Assembly: GCA_010092695.1 (NCBI GenBank)
Contig: JAADJJ010000001.1
Span: forward strand, 2,418,001-2,482,000
DNA length: 64,000 nt
Origin: Enterobacteriaceae bacterium 4M9
GTDB taxonomy: Bacteria; Pseudomonadota; Gammaproteobacteria; Enterobacterales; Enterobacteriaceae
Direction: 5' to 3'
Position numbers and translations under genes: made by a program. The notes under the pieces were generated by a model, which ran no database searches, was not told where the DNA came from, and saw nothing but the letters and a program-made list of their open reading frames with translations. Within the stretch, counting starts at the first letter, position 1. Each line of letters begins with the position of its first letter. Shown piece by piece: positions 33,813 through 40,841 of the stretch.

Positions 33813-34781
33813 ATGAAAGCTCCAGAAATACCGGATAACGAGCCGGCCCGCTTACGCTCTCTCCATGCCAGCGGACTCGTTGGATCTGCACCCTCAGAAC
33901 GTTTTGATCGTATTACCCGGTTGGCTCGCCACCTGTTTGGCACGCAATATGCGCTGTTGAGCCTGGTGGACGCGAATGAACTTTGGCTACAGTCTTGCGT
34001 GGGTTGGGAGCGCGATAGCGTGTCGCGTGAAACCTCTTTTTGCGGCCATGCGATTCTGGAGTTTACTCCCATGGTGGTGGAAGATGCGCTCAAAGACGAC
34101 CGTTTTTTTGATAATCCGTTGGTGACAGGCCCGCCACATCTGCGTTTTTACGCAGGTTGCCCGGTACGTAGCCCGGACGGCTACGCGATTGGCTCACTGT
34201 GTCTGGTTGACGATAAACCGCATTCACTTACCCCTGCACAAATCTGCATTCTTCAGGACCTGGCGGCCATTGTTGAAGATGAATTTTCGGTGCTCAATAA
34301 CACGATTCGCGATGAACTGACCGGGCTTTCTAATCGCCGGGGGTTCACCACGCTGGGTAACTATGCATTGCTCAGTGGCAAGCGGCGCGGTGAGCCGCTT
34401 AGCCTGAGTTATATCGATCTCGATTACTTCAAAGAAATTAACGATACCTGGGGGCACCGCGCGGGCGACCAGGCGCTGGTGGCGATGGCACAGCTCATGA
34501 AGCAAAGTTTTCGCGATGCTGACGTCATCTCGCGCCAGGGCGGCGATGAGTTCAGCGTATTATTCATTGACAGTGACGCAGACGGCGCATGGCTGGCCAT
34601 GCAGTCGTTGCAGGACAAGGTCGAGAGTTATAACCGCAGCGCGGGCAATCCGTGGCAACTACGGTTCTCCTGGGGGCTTGAGGAATACAACCCCGATCAT
34701 CACGAGACGCTGGATGCGCTGATTGATGCCGCCGATCGTGGGATGTATCACATGAAAAAGGCGCGTCACGTGACCCGCTGA
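33813..34781 (+). CDS. GAF-GGDEF diguanylate cyclase
   Basis: A 322-residue soluble enzyme predicted to make cyclic di-GMP. Residues about 25-160 form a GAF sensor domain (RETSFCGHAIL; YAGCPVRSPDGYAIGSLCLVD). Residues about 165-320 form the cyclase domain with an intact GGDEF in RQGGDEFSVLF and an inhibitory-site RxxD (RDAD) five residues before it. DYFKEINDTWGHRAGDQAL carries the metal-binding Asp. In E. coli this position holds the membrane cyclase DgcF (YneF), which has a different sensor, so this is not an orthologue. Confidence 0.88.
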   Translation: MKAPEIPDNEPARLRSLHASGLVGSAPSERFDRITRLARHLFGTQYALLSLVDANELWLQSCVGWERDSVSRETSFCGHAILEFTPMVVEDALKDDRFFDNPLVTGPPHLRFYAGCPVRSPDGYAIGSLCLVDDKPHSLTPAQICILQDLAAIVEDEFSVLNNTIRDELTGLSNRRGFTTLGNYALLSGKRRGEPLSLSYIDLDYFKEINDTWGHRAGDQALVAMAQLMKQSFRDADVISRQGGDEFSVLFIDSDADGAWLAMQSLQDKVESYNRSAGNPWQLRFSWGLEEYNPDHHETLDALIDAADRGMYHMKKARHVTR

Positions 34782-34858
34782 TAAGTATTTCCTCTGACGG
34801 CGATGCGGGTGATTTCACCTATTCTTTTTGCGTTAGCATCGTCATTTATGGAAAAAAT

Positions 34859-35395
34859 ATGGCATCAGTGACAGACATTATGAGCCTGAGTGCAACTGCC
34901 GTGGGTGAGCAGAGTGCAGCACTGAGCGCGCTGTTGAGAGCGTGTGTGGACGACGGCGCGTCAGTGGGTTTTTTGCAGCCGCTCTCGCGCCAGAAGGCCG
35001 CTGCATTCTGGCACAACGTTGCCAGCAGTATTGTGCGTGAGGAGCGACGGCTGCTGGTGGCGCTGGATGAGCAGGGCAGATTGCTCGGTGCGGTGCAACT
35101 ACTGTTAGCGCTGCCGGAGAATCAGCCGCACCGGGGTGAGGTGGCAAAGCTGCTGGTCCACCCCGCGGCTCGTCGCGCAGGCGTTGCGCGCCAGCTTATG
35201 ACCGCGCTGGAGCAGGCCGCGTGGGAAGCCGGGCGGCGCGTGCTGGTGCTGGATACGGCAAGCGGCAGTGGTGCCGAGCTTTTTTATCAAAATACGGGCT
35301 GGCAGCCTGTGGGTGAGGTACCGGAGTATGCCCTGATGCCTGACGGCACGCCGTGTGGTACCCGGTTTTACTACAAAATACTGACCCGCTCATAA
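34859..35395 (+). CDS. GNAT-family N-acetyltransferase
   Basis: A 178-residue acetyltransferase with the acetyl-CoA loop (VAKLLVHPAARRAGVARQLM, about residues 95-114) and a C-terminal LDTASGSGAELFYQNTGWQPVG strand-helix typical of GNAT enzymes acting on small molecules. The substrate is unknown. A second ATG at 34880 is an alternative start, since neither has a strong ribosome-binding site. A hairpin CCCGG/CCGGG follows at 35407-35423. Confidence 0.85.
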   Translation: MASVTDIMSLSATAVGEQSAALSALLRACVDDGASVGFLQPLSRQKAAAFWHNVASSIVREERRLLVALDEQGRLLGAVQLLLALPENQPHRGEVAKLLVHPAARRAGVARQLMTALEQAAWEAGRRVLVLDTASGSGAELFYQNTGWQPVGEVPEYALMPDGTPCGTRFYYKILTRS

Positions 35396-35524
35396 CGCCT
35401 TTGCCCGGTTTATTGCCGGGTTAGCTATCCTGATAAATTAGTTACAACATGCTGATTATTGTTTTCAGTTATACACAAACGCAACCGCGGTGCATCGGGC
35501 GCTTACCAGCAAACAGCAGGGCAG

Positions 35525-36277
35525 TCAGAGGAACTGTTCGTTGAAGCGCATCTTTTCCAGTGGGCGGGAAAAGAGATAGCCCTGCGCAATTGAAACCTGC
35601 TGCTGGCGCATAAAATCAACGTGCTTAGGGGTTTCAATGCCTTCAGCAATGACTCTCTGGCCCTGGTTATGCGCGTGCGCAATGATGGATTTCGCTTCAT
35701 TGCGATTAGCATCCATCAGCAGGGAGCGGTCGAGTTTGATGTAATCACTCAACACAAACCCATTTTTTTCCTCCAGCTCCTCACGGCGGCAGATATCGTC
35801 CCAGGCGAGGCTGAAGCCATACTGGCGCAGGCGGTGGAGGTTTTGGGCCGCGAGGCAGTTTCTTTCCTGGCAGGTCTCGGTGATTTCAAGGATCAGATTG
35901 TGGGGATCGATTTTTCGCCGTTGCGCAAGCGAAATAACATCGTCAGAGAAATGAGGGCGGACCAGTTGCTTTAAGGAAATGTTCAGACTGTAGAGTTTAT
36001 TTTGCTGTGCATCGCCGGATGATTTTTCCATGTGCTCAAAGAATTGCCGCAGAATATGATGGCCGAGGCGATACATCTCACAGGTGTTTTCTTCAACAGA
36101 ATGAATAAAAAGGAGCGGCGGGACAACGGTATGTTGGTGAATACCACGGGCTAAAATTTCCGCACCGAGACAGCGGAATTCATTCAGATCAAAAAAAGGT
36201 TGTAAGTAAATATCTACAGGTAACGGCTCTTTATTTTCGCTGATACACCGTAGAATATAATTAATGCTTTCTTGCAT
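35525..36277 (-). CDS. EAL-domain protein, probably degenerate
   Basis: A 250-residue stand-alone EAL domain. Some c-di-GMP phosphodiesterase residues are present: QPFFDL, Glu in AEILAR (EAL reads EIL), Asn in LNISLKQL, Glu in LEITE, Lys in YIKLDRSL and Glu in AEGIET. The loop normally reading DDFGTG is DDICRRE, with the glycine-containing dimer and metal loop lost. The protein may bind rather than cleave c-di-GMP, or act through protein contacts like YdiV. It faces the GGDEF gene across the acetyltransferase gene. Confidence 0.8.
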   Translation of the reverse strand: MQESINYILRCISENKEPLPVDIYLQPFFDLNEFRCLGAEILARGIHQHTVVPPLLFIHSVEENTCEMYRLGHHILRQFFEHMEKSSGDAQQNKLYSLNISLKQLVRPHFSDDVISLAQRRKIDPHNLILEITETCQERNCLAAQNLHRLRQYGFSLAWDDICRREELEEKNGFVLSDYIKLDRSLLMDANRNEAKSIIAHAHNQGQRVIAEGIETPKHVDFMRQQQVSIAQGYLFSRPLEKMRFNEQFL

Positions 36278-36700
36278 TACGTCTTAATTTCCAAAGCGGG
36301 GGTAAGGCACAGTGACTGTTGATAGTACCGTGCGGTGATTATGACTTCAACCCTGGATAATGTACGGTAGTTTCCTGTTGGGTATGAATTAATTAGGGCT
36401 GATTTAATAGCGCAGGTTATTATTGTGGTAACACTGCTATTTATTATTGTCGGTTAACATGGCATGCAATTGTTTTCTCTAAAAAATGGCTGCGACAATG
36501 AATAAAGACGTATTATCAGCATAATAGCCTTGTTATCTGGCCAGCGCGCGTTCGCTGGCTGGTCTTTACAGAAAGCCACACTGTAGATGATAATGCTGTG
36601 GCAGCGTTTAAGAAGCTGCCTGAAATCAGCCGGATTATCAGGTATTTTCTGCCGCTGATGAGGGAAGTTTGTATAATATTCGTTCAGGAGGAATGCGTTA
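36278..36700. other. Non-coding region with three consecutive hairpins
   Basis: A 423-base AT-rich gap. Between about 36540 and 36622 three hairpins follow one another: CCAGC/GCTGG, GCCACA/TGTGGC and GCAGC/GCTGC. No gene is seen. The strong AGGAGG at its right end belongs to the next gene. Confidence 0.45.
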
Positions 36701-37141
36701 ATGATTAATATTTATCTTGCCAGCCCTTTTTTTAGTGACGAGCAAATTGACCGCGTGCAGCGTGTAGAGCAGGCGCTGGACCGTAACAAAACGGTTGACA
36801 CTTATTTCTCGCCGCGTAAGGCAGACCCGCAAGACCTTGAGGTCGGCAGCCTGCCGTGGCGTGATTTTATCTTTAAAAATGATATCAAACATCTTGATGA
36901 AGCGACGATGGTTGTTGCTGTCGTAGATTACATTGACGATCACGTTGATAGCGGCACGGCTTATGAAATCGGTTATGCACACGCTCATAAAAAACCACTG
37001 ATTATTATTCAGGAAAAAGGACCAAAATTAAACCTGATGATTTCCGAGAGCCTGACATATTATTTGAATAATATTGATGAGCTGGCTGACTACGATTTTA
37101 ACAACCTCAAAAGCAATATCTTTATTGGTGATGTGTTCTGA
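36701..37141 (+). CDS. Nucleoside 2-deoxyribosyltransferase-like protein
   Basis: A 146-residue protein of the NDT/DUF4406-like fold. The nucleotide-binding opening is INIYLASPFFSDEQ; the later DSGTAYEIGYAHAHKKPLI carries the catalytic-type Glu of this family, preceded by MVVAVVDYIDDHVDSG. Family enzymes exchange bases between deoxyribosides or hydrolyse modified nucleotides. An AGGAGG nine to ten bases upstream supports the ATG. A terminator-like hairpin with a TTCG loop follows. Comparable enzymes occur in phage-derived DNA, which fits the AT-rich surroundings. Confidence 0.8.
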   Translation: MINIYLASPFFSDEQIDRVQRVEQALDRNKTVDTYFSPRKADPQDLEVGSLPWRDFIFKNDIKHLDEATMVVAVVDYIDDHVDSGTAYEIGYAHAHKKPLIIIQEKGPKLNLMISESLTYYLNNIDELADYDFNNLKSNIFIGDVF

Positions 37142-37148
37142 TGTACTT

Positions 37149-37168
37149 ATGGTCGCTTCGGCGACCAT
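37149..37168 (+). terminator. Hairpin after the deoxyribosyltransferase-like gene
   Basis: An eight-bp perfect stem ATGGTCGC/GCGACCAT closed by a TTCG tetraloop lies seven bases after the stop codon. No T run follows, so it may stabilise the 3' end rather than terminate. Confidence 0.55.
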
Positions 37169-37452
37169 TAATCATGCTTAATTAAGATGCTTTTCTTATG
37201 TCTCAAGACGTTTTGCTTCGACGTCCGACATCCTCTGTGTAATAACCATCTCTTTATGAGCTTGCCTGTTCCAAATAGAATGGAAAATGCTATGATAACG
37301 CGCTGTTTTTAAAATCATGGCGTCTGGTTTCTATTATTCTACTTTTCGCCAGGATTATTGAATAAATTTCGTATTATATCTTATACAAATCGCCTGAAGT
37401 CGATTGGGTATTAAAGATACATAGCGTGTCTCTGGACAATAAGGAAGCTAAC
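37169..37452. other. Intergenic region before the 109-residue gene
   Basis: An AT-rich stretch that probably holds a promoter for the next gene. Nothing specific is recognised. Confidence 0.35.
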
Positions 37453-37782
37453 ATGGCAGGCAGAGAAATGGTTAAAGGGATTTCAGAAGAACAATTTATT
37501 CAGGTACCTATCCCTATGGTATCGCAGGATGGTGAGCGTTATTTTTCCTATGTCTCACTGCCAAAAGATTACACACTTGACGATCACCGCCGCATGGTGG
37601 ATCTCCTGGCGCTGTATGTTAAAGAAGACAGAAGAAATGCTAGCGCACCACAGGTAAGAAGTGTGAAAGGCGATGATTTTCTGGCCGATTTTAAAGAACT
37701 GCCGATGGTGAACACCGAAACAGGGGTTGATACCACGCTGCAGGTCAATTCCGCGCTGGAGATAAAGACGCCCGCAAAATAG
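37453..37782 (+). CDS. Hypothetical protein, 109 residues
   Basis: Not recognised. The ATG at 37453 follows AAGGAA; an earlier in-frame ATG-like start at 37426 has no ribosome-binding site. The protein is soluble, with no signal peptide or membrane segment. A central YVSLPKDYTLDDHRRMVDLLALYVKE-type region (about 37-60) looks like a strand followed by a helix. The C-terminal third is polar and probably flexible. Confidence 0.6.
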   Translation: MAGREMVKGISEEQFIQVPIPMVSQDGERYFSYVSLPKDYTLDDHRRMVDLLALYVKEDRRNASAPQVRSVKGDDFLADFKELPMVNTETGVDTTLQVNSALEIKTPAK

Positions 37783-38281
37783 CGGCGAACTGCACAAAGT
37801 AGGTACTGTCACCGCAGACGCTACGCCTGCCAGATATATTCACAGGCAAAGTAAAGCGTATGGCGGGCAAAATTATTTCCGGGTGTTGTTATGCAGGGGC
37901 TGTTTACTGGCAGCAACATCCCGGTTCACCGCATTCCCGTCTCTCCTCATCATATATCTGAGTTCGCTGTCAGATAGCACTTGCGCATACAAGGCCTGAC
38001 TCAGGCAAAGCGCCATCTTTTATTTTGTGCATCAATGATAGCTTAGACATGCCTTTGCACGCGGCTTTACTGGAGTACGTAAATTATCCCGCCTGGAAGG
38101 CAACTTGTCTGGTGAGTGGCCTGTTTTATTGGGTGGACGTACATTTTCTGTCGGGTCGACGTTGAAATGTCCATAATGACCAGAATCAGATACTGGTCAC
38201 CGGGAACCCATTACATCAGGCATCAAGCTCGGTTGGGTAAACGTATCTGGGCAAGTTATATCTCATAAAATGGATCAGAAA
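37783..38281. other. Non-coding region before the VOC gene
   Basis: A 499-base gap. A 38-codon frame at 38049-38165 (starting MPLHAALLEYVNYPAWK) has no ribosome-binding site and is not called. No promoter or repeat is clear. Confidence 0.4.
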
Positions 38282-38677
38282 ATGCGAACACAGAAAAGAT
38301 GTTTGGGGTGTGTGGCTGTAGTGGTTGATGACTACGATCGTGCCATTGAGTATTACACCGACAAGCTGGGCTTTACTCTTGTTGAAGATACACCTCAACC
38401 GGGAAAACGCTGGGTAGTGGTTACACCTAATCCGCAGAGCGATTGCAACATCCTCCTGGCCCGCGCCTCAAACGAGCGGCAAGAAGGTTCTATTGGTAAC
38501 CAATGCGGTGGAAGAGTGTTCCTGTTTCTACAGACCGACGATTTCTGGCGCGATTATCATTCCATGAAAGCAAAAGGGGTGCATTTTTGTGAAGAACCCC
38601 GCGAGGAAGAGTATGGAACGGTCGTGGTGTTTGAAGACCTTTATGGTAACCGTTGGGATCTCTACCAAAAAGTGTAG
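38282..38677 (+). CDS. VOC (glyoxalase/bleomycin resistance/dioxygenase) family protein
   Basis: A 131-residue single VOC domain protein: VAVVVDDYDRAIEYYTDKLGF near the start, GRVFLFLQTDDFWRDYHSM in the middle and VVVFEDLYGNRWDLYQ at the end. The final Glu-x-x-Tyr-Gly-Asn pattern is the usual metal-ligand strand. Such proteins detoxify methylglyoxal adducts or bind antibiotics; the substrate here is unknown. The ATG at 38282 has GGA upstream; 38270 is an alternative. Confidence 0.85.
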   Translation: MRTQKRCLGCVAVVVDDYDRAIEYYTDKLGFTLVEDTPQPGKRWVVVTPNPQSDCNILLARASNERQEGSIGNQCGGRVFLFLQTDDFWRDYHSMKAKGVHFCEEPREEEYGTVVVFEDLYGNRWDLYQKV

Positions 38678-38993
38678 AACTTAATCACTCAACCCGTTTT
38701 GTCACTACAGGCTCCTGTCTCAATCTCACCAATCGGTGGTTCGTCATTCAGCCCTTACAGTCGTCAATAGCGGCGGTGATAGCCTGTGTCACGACGATTT
38801 CAACAGTGGGCGAGTATCCAGCGCGCCGTACTGAAAATAAATGCCGTTTATCGCCATCATTCTCTGGTGTGTTCCCCTTACAGCCAGACGTTGCGCCCAG
38901 GTGAGCACGTTATTGATAAGGTTACGGCGAAAAGCACCGTCTGGATGGCAGAGCCTGTCCGGGCGGTGCTTTTCGCAGATAAACTGGAGGAAT
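38678..38993. other. Intergenic region at the left edge of the accessory segment
   Basis: A 316-base gap between convergent genes. It contains the long hairpin at 38927-38976. No gene is identified. Confidence 0.45.
38927..38976. repeat. Long near-perfect hairpin downstream of the P47-like operon
   Basis: A 13-bp perfect stem, GCGAAAAGCACCG (38927-38939) with CGGTGCTTTTCGC (38964-38976), continues inward with further pairing to a GGC-AGA-GCC tip. It may end transcription of the operon, or mark a mobile-repeat end. No T run follows on either strand. Confidence 0.65.
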
Positions 38994-39353
38994 CTATTTT
39001 CTGTCCGGGAATAACTTTGGCAACGATGTGAGGTCGTTGAAGAACGTTTCGGGAAGTTCCGGGATGGCCTGGCGCAATGCACTGATGGGGTCTTCCATAA
39101 AAAGCGTCATGTGGTTTGCATCATCGCGCAGCCAGGCAAAGAAGCGCTGTTCGTATGCCGTCATTTGTTCAATGAGCCGCTCGACTGTATCCGCGGCCTC
39201 CTCGTCGGTTTGGGCAATCATGTTAATGAGTGGATGGTTCTCTGCGCTGAGCACCGGTGTGCCAGGCTTGCGGGAAGAAAACGTAATGTACTGCTGGTCC
39301 AGTGCACTGTCTGTCAGGCGGTATTTCACAAAATGGGTGGGCTGAGTTGCCAT
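38994..39353 (-). CDS. Small helical protein, last gene of the P47-like operon
   Basis: Not recognised. 119 residues, start at 39353 chosen because AGGAGG lies six bases upstream; an in-frame ATG at 39422 would overlap the previous gene. The protein is polar and mostly helical, with a conserved-looking core VERLIEQMTAYEQRFFAWLRD (about 57-77) and a second helix MEDPISALRQAIPELPETFF. No signal peptide. It lies 61 bases after the 465-residue P47-like gene. Botulinum orfX clusters also include a small gene (orfX1, about 140 residues), but I see no direct likeness. Confidence 0.7.
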   Translation of the reverse strand: MATQPTHFVKYRLTDSALDQQYITFSSRKPGTPVLSAENHPLINMIAQTDEEAADTVERLIEQMTAYEQRFFAWLRDDANHMTLFMEDPISALRQAIPELPETFFNDLTSLPKLFPDRK

Positions 39354-39414
39354 TGCCGGCCTCCTGTTATTACGTGTAGGTTTTCTGGACGGGTTGCCCC
39401 GACTCATGTTCGGG

Positions 39415-40812
39415 CTAAACAAACAGCGGATCGCCGCCTAACTGCAATGAAATATTGGGATGGACGTAGTTGAGTGTAAATACGCTGCTGCCGGTCCATT
39501 TAATCGGATCGACGGCATTAATCATCAGCAAATCGACGGCGGGAGAGGTGTCTTTGTTGACCGACTCAATCGTCGCTGTCGCAATTTGCGAAGCGCCCAG
39601 CAGCAGCCCAATCACCAGGCCGCCCAGCACCAACGATGCGCCTTCGGTCAGTGGGGCGCAGATAATCGAGACCAGACCGATAATTATCGACAAAATAATC
39701 TCGGTAATAATGACACCCGGATCCTGGTGAACCGAGTACTGCTCATCCGTAGGCTGGGTCTGGATAAACGTGATGGTTTGCCCGTTGTTTGAAGTACCCA
39801 GGTCGAGGGTGTACCAGTTGGTGGCGGTAGTCTCTGATGTGATGCCAAAGGTGATATAGGTGTTGGTGGTACTGGTCACGGTGAACGTCTCGCCGTCTGT
39901 TTCAACGGTCAGCGCGGTGAGCTTTGGGTAATAAGTGGAACCGTTGTGCTCCACCGGCGGCATATCAACCGACACACCTTGCTCAAGATAAAGACGTGTT
40001 TTGTCGTTGCTCATCAGGAAATTATCGTGTGTCAGCCCCGGATAAGCGACCATAATCGCCGGGCGCACCAGATCGTAAAGCGTTCGCTCCTGAGACACCA
40101 GGAACCCGGCCTCGCTCCCGGTAGGGATAGCCGACGGCGAAATCTGTTCGCTCAGCGTGTCGCCACTTCTGTCGCCGGTCATGGTGAGCACGCCAAGGAT
40201 ACTGGTTTCAGGCGTGCTGCCGTCGAGGTAGGAATAGCCAGTGTAATTGGGTGTGACGAATCCCCACTGTTGCTGGTCAATCATGCGGTTAAGGTCAACC
40301 ACGGAGAAGATGTGGCTGAACTCACCCAGGTTTGCGTTGCACCAGTCCAGCAGCGCCTGACCAAAAACCGCGCTGGTGATAGTGCCCGGGTCAGGTGACA
40401 GTGTCACCTGACCTGCAAGAGCGACAACGGGCGTGGAAGGGTCGTCTGAGGTTGTTTTTGCCACCAGCGCCATCGGTCTGGACGGCACATCCCCCGTTGC
40501 ATCATGGGGGATGTAGTGTAGGTTGATTTCAATGACCGCGCTGGCGCTGTCACAGGTAACACGCCTGCCGGTGCTGTATTCGACCACAATACCGGTCATG
40601 GGAATGGAAAAACGGACATTCTTTCCATCCCCACCCATACAGAGTTGCCAGTCCCCAAAACGAGCGGATGCCGTATAGCTGTCAGGTGCTGTCATGGTAA
40701 AGCCTGACGGTGATGACTTCTGATCGACAATCGTTTTGTTGACGTCCGGAATGGGAATGGCGAATGCGGTATCCCAATTGTAGGTATAAACCCCCGTCGT
40801 ACTGGTCGTCAT
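39415..40812 (-). CDS. P47/OrfX-like (TULIP-fold) protein A
   Basis: A 465-residue protein resembling Clostridium P47. The N-terminal signature is TYNWDTAFAIPIPDVNKTIV (residues 10-29), equivalent to the YxWD and VN elements at the start of P47. Mid-region blocks GQALLDWCNANLGEFSHIFSV and LTMTGD are shared with the next protein. Residues about 367-415 form a very hydrophobic double segment (EIILSIIIGLVSII, then VLGGLVIGLLLG), and the C-terminus returns to beta strand. No signal peptide. In known clusters these proteins bind lipid or each other and assist toxin activity. The start at 40812 follows AGGAGG. The family call rests on pattern recognition, not on a search. Confidence 0.72.
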   Translation of the reverse strand: MTTSTTGVYTYNWDTAFAIPIPDVNKTIVDQKSSPSGFTMTAPDSYTASARFGDWQLCMGGDGKNVRFSIPMTGIVVEYSTGRRVTCDSASAVIEINLHYIPHDATGDVPSRPMALVAKTTSDDPSTPVVALAGQVTLSPDPGTITSAVFGQALLDWCNANLGEFSHIFSVVDLNRMIDQQQWGFVTPNYTGYSYLDGSTPETSILGVLTMTGDRSGDTLSEQISPSAIPTGSEAGFLVSQERTLYDLVRPAIMVAYPGLTHDNFLMSNDKTRLYLEQGVSVDMPPVEHNGSTYYPKLTALTVETDGETFTVTSTTNTYITFGITSETTATNWYTLDLGTSNNGQTITFIQTQPTDEQYSVHQDPGVIITEIILSIIIGLVSIICAPLTEGASLVLGGLVIGLLLGASQIATATIESVNKDTSPAVDLLMINAVDPIKWTGSSVFTLNYVHPNISLQLGGDPLFV

Positions 40813-40841
40813 AACGCCTCCTTTTCCGAGCGTCATTGTGG

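Noticed and set aside
38049..38165. A 38-codon frame before the VOC gene
   Set aside because: No ribosome-binding site and no recognisable feature; too weak to call.
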